From Oscillospiraceae bacterium (GTDB taxonomy: Bacteria > Bacillota > Clostridia > Oscillospirales > Oscillospiraceae), in assembly GCA_028705905.1 (NCBI GenBank), contig JAQWCP010000016.1, positions 1 to 14,049 of the forward strand: a stretch of 14,049 bases of DNA. The letters are read 5' to 3'. A model generated the notes under the pieces. That model was not told the origin of the DNA. It made no database searches and saw nothing but the letters and a program-made list of their open reading frames with translations. Below, one piece after another: positions 6,470 through 13,596 of this stretch; position 1 is the first letter of the stretch, and every line of letters starts with the position of its first letter. The translations under genes were made by a program, and so were the position numbers.

Positions 6470-7720
6470 TTATCCTACTGGGGTGTATATGCCGTTAACG
6501 GAATCCAGCGTAAAAGACGGGACAATCTCGTCAGGGACAAAGGTTCCGGTTTGTGTTTTGCCGTCCCACTCAATTGTCAGGGTGCCGTCCTCCAAAATGC
6601 TGTAAAAGCCTTCCGATGTATCGCCGGTTGTGATATAGCTGCCATCACCCACCGGCTCCCATACCTCCAGCGTTACCACGCCACCCGGTTCAAAAACAAA
6701 ACCCACATCGCTGTTTCCCACATTGCTCCACCGGCCAAGCAGCGCTTGATACATTTCATCGCCGCTGTCCTCCGGCATCACAGGCGAGCTGGCTCCACCC
6801 TCATACAAAAAGCCTAAATCCAAGCTGCTGATATAGATCATGTCATCCATCAGCACTGCGGTGTCGTCACCCGTTGGACTGTGCAGGACAATATAACTGT
6901 TATCGCCATCTTCCATCGGCTGTGCGTCATAGCCGCCCTCGCTGGCAACACTGCCGTCCGGCATAGTCAAGTGATACTGATCGGCATCAAAGGACAAAAT
7001 CATGCCGCTGTCGTCCTGTGCATACCAGTTTCCCCTCAGCGATTCCGCTGCGGCTGTTCCCGGATCTCCAATATCGGTATAGCCTGCAAGCGTTGGCGCA
7101 CCCTCTACCGAGTATGCACCGTACTCGATAACGACCGCATCCGCCAATTCCCTGTGGTCATCCTGTGCAACCGACATCTGCACTTCCAAAAACGTGCCGT
7201 CCGAAAGCGGGTAGCACCAGTAATAGGTGATTTCATCGGGGTCGGAATCGGTCATTTTGGCTCCAACCGCCACAAGGCGCAGGTATTCATCTGTCTGCTC
7301 TATGGTCGTGTAAGTATCGGCAAACGCACCGCCGACGCCGGTGTCCACTGCGGAATATACCTCCGCCATGGCGGAAACGGTCACATCTCTGCGGATGCCA
7401 ACTCCCGCACTGGCCTCATAAATTCTGTTTGAATCTTCCGGTGCAGCTACGCCCAGCGAATACTGAAGCTGATAATCACTGCCCAGCTCATCCACCTGCG
7501 CACCGTTAAAAACGCCGGGGAAGGTAATTCTGGTTCCGGTGGTGGGCTCAACGCAGACCACCGCAGCATCTGTCGAGGAGATAGGCCCGAACTCTCCGTT
7601 CCACTGATCGTTCTCTTGCGTAGGGGAGGATGGGTTTTCGGTGGAGCTGCCACCGCCGCAGCCAGCTAACATACCAAGACAGAGCACCACTGTCAGCAGG
7701 CACATCATGTTCCTTTTCAT
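6470..7720 (-). CDS. Lipoprotein with two lipocalin-like beta domains, unknown function
   Basis: A 416-residue secreted lipoprotein. The signal peptide MKRNMMCLLTVVLCLGMLAGC ends in a clear lipobox (LAGC, acylated Cys21), followed by a Gly/Ser-rich tether. Residues about 50-205 form one domain that opens with a strand like that of the repeats in the large downstream protein (TRITFPGVF). Residues about 229-307 (GNWYA...) and 329-413 (GRWSN...) are two similar beta-rich units of the kind seen in lipocalin-like or DUF5640-like domains: G-x-W at the start, then repeated strands with a conserved D/E-D-G-T turn. The ribosome binding site AAGGAAG fits the ATG at 7720. It should sit on the outer face of the membrane. 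No catalytic motif is visible. Confidence 0.88.
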   Translation of the reverse strand: MKRNMMCLLTVVLCLGMLAGCGGGSSTENPSSPTQENDQWNGEFGPISSTDAAVVCVEPTTGTRITFPGVFNGAQVDELGSDYQLQYSLGVAAPEDSNRIYEASAGVGIRRDVTVSAMAEVYSAVDTGVGGAFADTYTTIEQTDEYLRLVAVGAKMTDSDPDEITYYWCYPLSDGTFLEVQMSVAQDDHRELADAVVIEYGAYSVEGAPTLAGYTDIGDPGTAAAESLRGNWYAQDDSGMILSFDADQYHLTMPDGSVASEGGYDAQPMEDGDNSYIVLHSPTGDDTAVLMDDMIYISSLDLGFLYEGGASSPVMPEDSGDEMYQALLGRWSNVGNSDVGFVFEPGGVVTLEVWEPVGDGSYITTGDTSEGFYSILEDGTLTIEWDGKTQTGTFVPDEIVPSFTLDSVNGIYTPVG

Positions 7721-7770
7721 AAATTATCGCTTCCTTTCCTATTTTGGGAATTGCTCTACACACATTGCTT

Positions 7771-8730
7771 CTATTGCGCTGATCCTGTCATTGCTTCAAA
7801 TATATCCAACGGAATAAGCGGGAGCTTTTGCAAAAGCTCAGCCTTTTCTGTGACGCTTCTCGCCGCTGCACCGCTTACCTGTGTTGGGTCACATAGATCC
7901 ATTGTGTTGCTGCAAGCCAGCCATAAGGCTTTTTCTTCCCAATAGAGAAACCATCGGCAGGGTAACAGCGCGGTAGCTGCAAAGTTTCCCTGTGCGAAGC
8001 TCCGCAATCCTTTTTCAATGCGGTCTCCGGTGTTAGCCGACGGTTTTGTGGGCACTGCATCTGAAGCAAACGCAAAGTGCGGCTGGCGGAGCAGTGTGTC
8101 CGTCAACCGGTCGTCAACAAGCCTTTTGGCCCCCATGTCGCCGCAAAAACAAAAACGCTCATTAAGTTGTTGTTTTTCTGCGGTAAATGTCTCCATTCCA
8201 TTCGGCAACTCCATGTGTTCCTGCCAAAAACCCTTTTCATAGATAAGAATTGGGTATAATGCATTTTCCGGCGTTTCATAGCGGAGCAAAGTCCCGTCAA
8301 AAACGATCTTAAAGCGGCTACCTTCATACTCGTGCACGTCCACACCTGTTGTAATTTGCGCCATCCTCATAGGGAGGCCTTTGCAAGTTCCTTTTATGAC
8401 ACTCTTTGAGGATGCGCCGCTGATTCGCTCTCCGCTCAAGCCGGTATTCAGCAGTTCAGCATGAGTAAAGCTTTTCTCAGTCAGAAACTGTCCGTCCGGG
8501 CAAATCTCCCGCAGAGCAGGCAGTAAAATATCGTCTGAACCCCGCTGTTCCAAAGCCTTCTGCTGTTTCCCTATCTGCCATAGATAAACACCGCCGCCGA
8601 TCAGCATCACAATGCCCAGCGGAAAGAAAAGCAACAAGCAAACCAGCCCGACTGCCAGCACGGTATAGGCGATTTTCTTTTTTTGCGCAAATTGCCGCAG
8701 CTGCTCAACTGTTTCGTAATTGTGTTGCAT
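7771..8730 (-). CDS. DUF3137-like two-TM membrane protein
   Basis: A 319-residue protein. The ATG at 8730 is chosen because AAGGAAG lies six bases upstream; an ATG at 8736 is too close to that site, and a longer frame from 8787 would overlap the preceding gene. Two hydrophobic helices (about residues 20-53, GLVCLLLFFPLGIVMLIGGG) sit near the N-terminus in hairpin form. The rest is soluble and resembles DUF3137 proteins: a strand pair ending in GSRFKIVFDGTLLRYE (137-152), then NERFCFCGDMGAKRLVDDRL, a segment with LYWEEKALWLA-type strands, and an end helix LIPLDIFEAM. No function is established for that domain. It starts 31 bases after the transglutaminase-like gene, so it is in the same operon. 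Confidence 0.8.
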   Translation of the reverse strand: MQHNYETVEQLRQFAQKKKIAYTVLAVGLVCLLLFFPLGIVMLIGGGVYLWQIGKQQKALEQRGSDDILLPALREICPDGQFLTEKSFTHAELLNTGLSGERISGASSKSVIKGTCKGLPMRMAQITTGVDVHEYEGSRFKIVFDGTLLRYETPENALYPILIYEKGFWQEHMELPNGMETFTAEKQQLNERFCFCGDMGAKRLVDDRLTDTLLRQPHFAFASDAVPTKPSANTGDRIEKGLRSFAQGNFAATALLPCRWFLYWEEKALWLACSNTMDLCDPTQVSGAAARSVTEKAELLQKLPLIPLDIFEAMTGSAQ

Positions 8731-8761
8731 GTTCATCTTCCTTTCTTCACTGTGAGATTTG

Positions 8762-10117
8762 CTATGTACCCGATGCAACGGTATCATCCGTTATGATATG
8801 ATCCTGCTCAATTTCTTCCTGCGTCAAAGCAAAATAGCGCATCCATTCGGTGCTTCCCGGATCACCCTGTTCATCAGCCCAGGTAATATCGACGTGATAG
8901 GTGCCTTCCGGCAGCCAGATCAAATTCCAGCCATGGGCTACGCCTTTGGATTCTCCGCCGACAACCTGACACCAGAGATTTGCCTTCTCACAGAGATATG
9001 CATACGAATGTGCGTAGCCCTGACAGATAGATACACCGCCCACGATTCCGCCCCAAGGGGTTGCGGAGGCATAACTTTCGGAATTATAATCGTAGCTTGT
9101 GCGCAGAGATACGGCATATGCCAGATACTCGTACTTTTCCCGGGTTGTCATGTCATCGCGTAAGCCGGATAGGATTTCCTCTGCGGCAGCGTCAAACTGC
9201 GCGATGCCAGATCGAACATCCTCCGGATTTTCGCTCTCGGAGGGAAGCCATTTGCACAGGTACTGGGCATCCAGCGAGGTCGTCATGCCGCTCGTGTCGA
9301 ACACCTCTTTGATCAGAAAATAGTTCTCTATCTCAAGATGATCAAGAGCGATGGCACTCCACGCTGCAAACACATCATCAAGCGTATCATAGCCATAGGT
9401 TGCCGTATCGTAGGAAAACGGCTCCAAGGCTGCAATTTTGGGGTACATCTCGTCGTAGAGCGTCTTTTGTTCGTCGGTCAGCGCAGCTCTTGCGTTTACA
9501 GGCTCAAACGGATGAGAAACATACGCCTCCGGATCTGTTTCCGTGATTTTGCGCGGGAAGCAGCCGCAGGTCGGTTCAGGCCATGCATCAACCAGGTTTT
9601 CATCGAAAATAAACCATGCAAGCGTTCCGTCTGCCAGCTCTATGCCCAAGTCGTTTGCTCCGTCACCGTTGTAATCCTCTAAAACAGAAATCCAATTGTC
9701 TGCCGGCGCTGGCTGCTCTCCGTCGTCAAACAGGATTGAACCTATGCGAGCTCCTCCGGCAGCACTATAGACACCGTAACCGTTGCTGTCGTCAAGAGTG
9801 GAAAAGCAAATGCTCCACTTGTCTGTGATGGTATAGTCTGCGGAATATCCGCGCCAGGTACGCCAGTCATCGCCGGTTATATCATCGTCTTCAGGTTCTT
9901 CGATGCCTGGATCCGGTGTGGTTTCCCCGGGAACATCGGACACGATACCGTTCAATAGCAACAGCGTTGAAACAGTAAGAATCAAACCGATAAGCGTAGT
10001 TGTCGCTCCGGCTGCTGTTAAAATATGCCATTTCTTTTTACTTGTTCGCTTGGCTGTTCTGATTCCAAATATCAATGCGGCTGCGCCAAACAGTACCAAT
10101 AATATGTATAGCCACAT
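8762..10117 (-). CDS. Membrane-anchored transglutaminase-like (cysteine protease fold) protein
   Basis: This 451-residue protein has two N-terminal membrane helices (about 2-20 and 31-56), so the enzyme part should lie outside the cell. An acidic linker follows (61-85). Residues 100-185 contain a calcium-loop-like stretch DYNGDGANDLGIE (148-160), in the style of FG-GAP or EF-hand loops. Residues about 325-415 are a transglutaminase-like domain with the expected triad: Cys365 in SICQGYAHSYAYLC, His395 in AHGWN and Asp410 in YHVDITWAD. Such domains act as bacterial cross-linking enzymes, peptidases or peptide amidases; the substrate is unknown. AAGGAG precedes the ATG at 10117. It lies 61 bases downstream of the DUF2442-like gene. 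Confidence 0.9.
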   Translation of the reverse strand: MWLYILLVLFGAAALIFGIRTAKRTSKKKWHILTAAGATTTLIGLILTVSTLLLLNGIVSDVPGETTPDPGIEEPEDDDITGDDWRTWRGYSADYTITDKWSICFSTLDDSNGYGVYSAAGGARIGSILFDDGEQPAPADNWISVLEDYNGDGANDLGIELADGTLAWFIFDENLVDAWPEPTCGCFPRKITETDPEAYVSHPFEPVNARAALTDEQKTLYDEMYPKIAALEPFSYDTATYGYDTLDDVFAAWSAIALDHLEIENYFLIKEVFDTSGMTTSLDAQYLCKWLPSESENPEDVRSGIAQFDAAAEEILSGLRDDMTTREKYEYLAYAVSLRTSYDYNSESYASATPWGGIVGGVSICQGYAHSYAYLCEKANLWCQVVGGESKGVAHGWNLIWLPEGTYHVDITWADEQGDPGSTEWMRYFALTQEEIEQDHIITDDTVASGT

Positions 10118-10178
10118 GGTTTACACGCTCCTTTTAATGCCTGCTTGCCGGAAATACAACATAGAGAAAAGCGCACGA

Positions 10179-10442
10179 CTATTTTTTCTTTGCAAGCAGT
10201 TTGAATATTTCCTCAACCGTGAACGATGGCCCATCCATCCAATAGAGCCTCTTTCCATCTGTCTGCGGGCGATCAAACAAGCGATTTTCGATGAGCTTGG
10301 CAAATGCCGGTTCATGTACCCTGTCGCCCAGCTCCAGTAAAATTGAGTGTCCGTTTGAGAGTGTTACATCGAAACAATCTCCATCCAAAGCTCCCACACT
10401 TGTAATCATAGGCAGGTCATTTTTATTTTGCTCCCAAGGCAC
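10179..10442 (-). CDS. DUF2442-like small protein
   Basis: An 87-residue soluble protein started by GTG at 10442, with GGAGG nine bases upstream. The pattern fits DUF2442: a first strand ITSVGALDGDCFDVTLSNGH (a variable loop followed by a strand ending in NG), then a helix PAFAKLIENRLFDRPQTDG, then the closing RLYWMDGPSFTVEEIFKLL, where the family has W-x-x-G-x-x-x-x-x-E-x-L-x. The function of that domain is not settled; some members sit beside toxin-antitoxin or transposon genes. It is the first gene of the leftward cluster and follows the candidate promoter at 10492. It is the only product of the cluster without a membrane or secretion signal. Confidence 0.78.
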   Translation of the reverse strand: MPWEQNKNDLPMITSVGALDGDCFDVTLSNGHSILLELGDRVHEPAFAKLIENRLFDRPQTDGKRLYWMDGPSFTVEEIFKLLAKKK

Positions 10443-10479
10443 CTTTGTTCACCTCCAGTAAAAAGCACGTCAGCGTTTC

Positions 10480-10497
10480 AAGTACATACTTATTATA
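10480..10497 (-). promoter_or_regulatory. Candidate promoter -10 box with adjoining palindromic operator for the envelope-gene cluster
   Basis: Read leftward, a perfect TATAAT (10497-10492) is followed immediately by the palindrome AAGTATGTACTT (10491-10480). The expected transcription start falls inside that palindrome, about 40 bases before the GTG of the first gene. No good -35 is visible, because the preceding bases are the T-rich tail of the terminator. A weak -35 with a perfect -10 suggests an activator-dependent promoter, and the response regulator encoded next door is an obvious candidate. Confidence 0.45.
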
Positions 10498-10505
10498 AGA
10501 TGATG

Positions 10506-10551
10506 AAAAACAAAAAGTGGCGAGAGTGTCAAAATTGCCACTCTCGCCACT
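10506..10551 (-). terminator. Strong terminator of the two-component operon
   Basis: AGTGGCGAGAGTG (10516-10528) and CACTCTCGCCACT (10539-10551) form a perfect 13-bp stem with a 10-base loop. Read leftward it is followed by TTTTTGTTTTT, a strong rho-independent terminator placed after the response regulator gene. Confidence 0.9.
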
Positions 10552-10579
10552 GAGAATTATGCGTTCTCATTTATTTTTT
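10551..10579 (+). terminator. Second hairpin next to the terminator, with a rightward T-run
   Basis: TGAGAA (10551-10556) pairs with TTCTCA (10564-10569), and rightward it is followed by TTTATTTTTT. It shares one base with the big stem. It may stop rightward or antisense transcription entering the response regulator gene; no rightward gene is known here. Confidence 0.4.
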
Positions 10580-10618
10580 CACCATTGAACGGAAAAATGC
10601 CAATACCGCATGGTAAAG

Positions 10619-11308
10619 CTATTCTCTTTCAAGAGAGTAACCTTCGCCGCGCGACCACGCTATCTGCCAACCGCTGCCCTCAATCTTGCCGCGCAGCCTT
10701 TTGATCGTACTTTTCAGTGCGCTCGTGTCGCCGGTCTGCGGCTGTGCCCACACTTTTTCATACAAATACTCGCCGTTGATAAAGCGCTCCGGATTTTGCA
10801 CAAAGATCAGAAGAAGAGCGAATTCTTTTTGCGTCAAAAGTAGATCAACGCCATTATTGAGCGCCACACTTGCCGCCACATCCAAAGTCAGATACCCTTT
10901 GGTAATTCGTTCCGGTACCCGCTGGGAGCGGCGGAGGAGGGCTTCTATACGCGCCAACAAAATCTCAAAATCGTATGGCTTTGTCAGATAATCGTCTCCG
11001 CCGCTTTTGAGACCACGCAGAATATCCTCCTGCGTGGTAAGCCCGGTGAGCAGCAGAACGGGGATGCCCGCATTGACGCTCCTCCGCAACTCACGCATGA
11101 AATCAAGTCCGTCGCCATCCGGCAGCATAATATCAAGCACAATACAGTCAGGGCGCGCCTCAGCCATTTTTGCGCGGGCTTCGGCCAGTGTTGCGGCGGC
11201 ATCAATGGTATAACTCTCCCATTCCAGCATTCTCTTATTGCCGCGCAATATCTTTTCGTTGTCCTCGACAAGTAATACCCGCTTGCCTGAGTTGTTGTCA
11301 TTTTTCAT
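10619..11308 (-). CDS. OmpR/PhoB-family response regulator
   Basis: This 229-residue transcription factor is controlled by phosphorylation. The receiver domain (about residues 10-125) has the acidic pair Glu15/Asp16, phospho-acceptor Asp59 in CIVLDIMLPDGDG, Thr88 and Lys110 (YLTKPYD). A winged-helix DNA-binding domain (about 135-229) ends with the family pattern DTSALKSTIKRLRGKIE and the wing strand RGEGYSLE. The start at 11308 is set by GGAGGTG seven bases upstream. The gene overlaps the kinase gene by 11 bases, so the two are translationally coupled. Likely targets are itself and the neighbouring envelope cluster, by position only. Confidence 0.95.
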   Translation of the reverse strand: MKNDNNSGKRVLLVEDNEKILRGNKRMLEWESYTIDAAATLAEARAKMAEARPDCIVLDIMLPDGDGLDFMRELRRSVNAGIPVLLLTGLTTQEDILRGLKSGGDDYLTKPYDFEILLARIEALLRRSQRVPERITKGYLTLDVAASVALNNGVDLLLTQKEFALLLIFVQNPERFINGEYLYEKVWAQPQTGDTSALKSTIKRLRGKIEGSGWQIAWSRGEGYSLERE

Positions 11309-12596
11309 CTGTTTCACCTCCGTATTGCCCCTGATAAGCAGGCAGCGTGAATGTGACGGTCGTTCCGACACCCTGTGTGCTGTCTATCTGAATCGCTCCT
11401 CCGTGAGATTCCACCACAGTCTTGCAAAGGAAAAGTCCAACGCCGGTGCCACCCTCGGTCACGCCGCGTTCAAACACACGTGGCAGCATTTCCAGCGAGA
11501 TACCGGAGCCGTTGTCGCTGACTGTAACCGTAATTTTTCCCGCCGCAACCCCGGTGCACAAGTGGATCACGCCGCCCTTCGTGTGTGCATTGGCGTTTTG
11601 TAAAAGATTGATGACGACCTGAGAAAGCAGATCGGCATTTCCGAAGACGGTCAGTCCACTGGAAATTTCGGTTTCCAGTTCGTTTTCCTGCTTCGTTATC
11701 AGCAGACGTAGCATTTCAGCAGTGTTGAGGAGCAGGGCGGAGTAATCCAGCTTAACCTTCTCGGTGCTGTCGGCCACGGAGTTGAGTGAAAGCATACTGC
11801 CCACCATGCGGGAAAGACGCATGATCTCCGCCTGTGCGTCCTGCAAAAGCTCTTGTGTTTCTACATCCTCGGAAACTCCATCCATCCGTTTTAGCAGACC
11901 CATTACGGTCTGTATGTTCACCGAAATTACAGTAAGCGGCGTGCGCATTTCATGAGAGGTATTAGCCAAAAATCGAGTTTTCGCCTGGTTGGTTTGAGCC
12001 AGTACCGCGTTTTGCTCGTCCACCCGCCGCTGCTGTGCGCGGTAGAGCCGCATCTGGGCAAACATTGTCGCACCAAGAGAAATGCCCACCACCAGCATAT
12101 CCATCAAATTGCTGGTGAGGTAGCCGCTTTCGTTCGGGAACATGGTTACGCTGTCAGGATGGGTATAGGAAAATATATACATTCCGGCGTAGAGCGCAAG
12201 CTCCAGCGCTGTGACAGTCACAGCGGTTTTGCCCTCCAAGAGAAAGATTGTAAACACCGGAGCAAAAATAAGGAAGGTGGGGATACCGCCGTGATACCCG
12301 CCCATCTGGAAAAAGAGATATGGGAACAGCAGGAAGAACGAAACAAGAATAAAGACCAGTCGGCAAAGCCCTGCCCGCCCGGGCTGCTTTGCCTGAAGGA
12401 AAAGAATCAGACAAAACACCGCTGCCGCCAAGTCTACAAGAACACCTACAAATCCAATACCGGCAGCAGCATTGACGCAGGCAATCACCATGCAAAAGCA
12501 GGCGCTAATCAGTACCATTACATTAAAAATGCGAATCCTCAAATCAAGCCCAACACCAAAATAGGCGTAAATGAAATTCAACAATCTCTTTTTCAT
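11298..12596 (-). CDS. Membrane sensor histidine kinase
   Basis: The 432-residue partner of the response regulator. Residues about 22-185 hold around six membrane helices with very short loops, so the signal is probably sensed in or at the membrane. A coiled stretch (185-206) leads to the dimerisation and phosphotransfer domain, with His215 in the H-box SHEMRTPL. The ATPase domain shows the N-box VVINLLQNANAHT (Asn330/Asn334), the G1 box SDNGSG (360-365), an F-like motif VFERG and the G2 box GGTGVGL. GGGAGG sets the ATG at 12596. The upstream region 12597-12754 has no strong leftward promoter: TTGACC (12685-12680) is followed only by a poor -10. A small TGCGC/GCGCA inverted repeat (12694-12709) might be an operator. 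Confidence 0.95.
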   Translation of the reverse strand: MKKRLLNFIYAYFGVGLDLRIRIFNVMVLISACFCMVIACVNAAAGIGFVGVLVDLAAAVFCLILFLQAKQPGRAGLCRLVFILVSFFLLFPYLFFQMGGYHGGIPTFLIFAPVFTIFLLEGKTAVTVTALELALYAGMYIFSYTHPDSVTMFPNESGYLTSNLMDMLVVGISLGATMFAQMRLYRAQQRRVDEQNAVLAQTNQAKTRFLANTSHEMRTPLTVISVNIQTVMGLLKRMDGVSEDVETQELLQDAQAEIMRLSRMVGSMLSLNSVADSTEKVKLDYSALLLNTAEMLRLLITKQENELETEISSGLTVFGNADLLSQVVINLLQNANAHTKGGVIHLCTGVAAGKITVTVSDNGSGISLEMLPRVFERGVTEGGTGVGLFLCKTVVESHGGAIQIDSTQGVGTTVTFTLPAYQGQYGGETDEK

Positions 12597-12754
12597 GTGC
12601 TACCTCCCTGTGCATATTTCTTTCGCGGATTGCTCGGCTTTTCTGCGTCAGCAGGTATCGCCCATGATCGTCCAAAGCGGGTCAAGCCGGGGATGCGCCC
12701 TCGTGCGCAGTATTACGTCATGCGTCTCTCTTTTTAATGCTGACAAATTGGTCA

Positions 12755-12763
12755 TGGTATAAT
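12755..12763 (+). promoter_or_regulatory. Rightward extended -10 promoter element
   Basis: TGGTATAAT (12755-12763) is a perfect extended -10 box. There is no clear -35, as is usual for extended -10 promoters. It drives towards the ribosome-binding-site-bearing stub at 12798 and points away from the kinase gene. Confidence 0.5.
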
Positions 12764-12797
12764 AAACTGGACAGAAAAAAAGAGCGAAAGGAGTCCT

Positions 12798-12860
12798 ACG
12801 AAAAAATCCGTAAGCCGCCTTTGCGGTCAATATATCCTGTCCTATTTCTCCGTTTTCTAA
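12798..12860 (+). pseudogene. 20-codon gene stub lacking a normal start codon
   Basis: AAAGGAG (12787-12793) is a good ribosome binding site, and 24 bases upstream of it lies an extended -10 promoter. The position where ATG is expected reads TACGAAAAAATCC. The frame after it reads KKSVSRLCGQYILSYFSVF and then meets TAA one base before the stop codon of the converging gene. The basic-then-hydrophobic start resembles the N-terminus of a membrane or sensor protein. It looks like the remnant of a gene that was cut off at the junction with the QueG-like gene. Initiation at ACG, giving a 20-residue peptide, is possible but unlikely. Confidence 0.4.
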
Positions 12861-12861
12861 A

Positions 12862-13596
12862 TCAATCCGCATCGATTGATCGCAAATCAGTCGGCGCCGT
12901 GTTTTCACCCTTCAGGTAGCGCCGTGTGTACGGGCAGACCGCAAAGCATTTTCCGCATAAATCCATATCGATACCCGTTCGGGCCATCATCAGTTCCTTT
13001 TGCTTTTTCTTGCAGGCGTCCTTATCTACGATCTCCGCCCGATCTACCGAAAGGCTCCATAGCGTACCCTTCAGCGCCTGGGCGGGGCAGGCTTTCACGC
13101 ATACTGCGCAGCCGCCACAGCGGGATTCATTGATAGGCACATTTACATCCAGGGGTGCGTTCGTCAAGAGCGACGATATCCGGACAGCGGAGCCATACTG
13201 TGGCGTTACCAACAGGCAGCTTTTCCCAATCCAGCCGAGCCCCGCTCTTGTGGCCACCGTTTTATGTGGCATCTCAGAGCGCCAGTCCGCATCCTGCGAT
13301 ACAGCATCCGTACTCTGCGCAAATGCGGAAAACCCCTTCTCCAGCAAGAAGGCTTCGCCCACCTTCACGACCCTGTTCAATGCAGCGTTCAGCGCATGGT
13401 AGGTATTCAGGTAATTCTCGGTTGGGCCGCCCTCGATTTCACGGATAATATGGGCAGGGACGGGGATCGCAACCGATACGCCTATGGGATATCTGCCGCT
13501 TACAGACGAAATATCTCCGTAGCCAACCAGCTTGGCCCCGGCGTCCAGCAACACCTGACGAAGTTCTTCAGAAAGATTCGGCATGCCCCACCTCAT
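12862..13596 (-). CDS. QueG-like 4Fe-4S double-cluster reductase
   Basis: This 244-residue protein of the QueG-related family should carry two [4Fe-4S] clusters. One full motif is CGGCAVCVKACP (Cys160, 163, 166, 170). The second uses CGKCFAVCP (Cys214, 217, 221) with Cys195 as the likely fourth ligand. The shared family segment ATRAGLGWIGK lies at 115-125. True epoxyqueuosine reductases are about 380 residues and have a DSAP-type active-site segment before GLGWIGK; here that place reads EMPHKTVAT, so the tRNA-modifying role is doubtful and the substrate is open. The ATG at 13596 overlaps the stop of the upstream gene as ATGA; an alternative ATG at 13584 has GAGGTG four bases upstream. Confidence 0.9.
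   Translation of the reverse strand: MRWGMPNLSEELRQVLLDAGAKLVGYGDISSVSGRYPIGVSVAIPVPAHIIREIEGGPTENYLNTYHALNAALNRVVKVGEAFLLEKGFSAFAQSTDAVSQDADWRSEMPHKTVATRAGLGWIGKSCLLVTPQYGSAVRISSLLTNAPLDVNVPINESRCGGCAVCVKACPAQALKGTLWSLSVDRAEIVDKDACKKKQKELMMARTGIDMDLCGKCFAVCPYTRRYLKGENTAPTDLRSIDAD

Noticed and set aside
6881..7432. A 183-codon plus-strand frame opposite the lipoprotein gene.
   Set aside because: No ribosome binding site, unnatural Cys/Arg-rich composition, and a clear lipoprotein with lipobox on the minus strand.
11952..12737. A 261-codon plus-strand frame opposite the histidine kinase gene.
   Set aside because: The kinase on the minus strand has all its diagnostic boxes. The plus-strand product is low-complexity and basic with no recognisable domain.
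12648..12908. An 86-codon minus-strand frame between the reductase and kinase genes.
   Set aside because: It overlaps the end of the reductase gene in another frame, has no ribosome binding site, and covers a promoter-like region.
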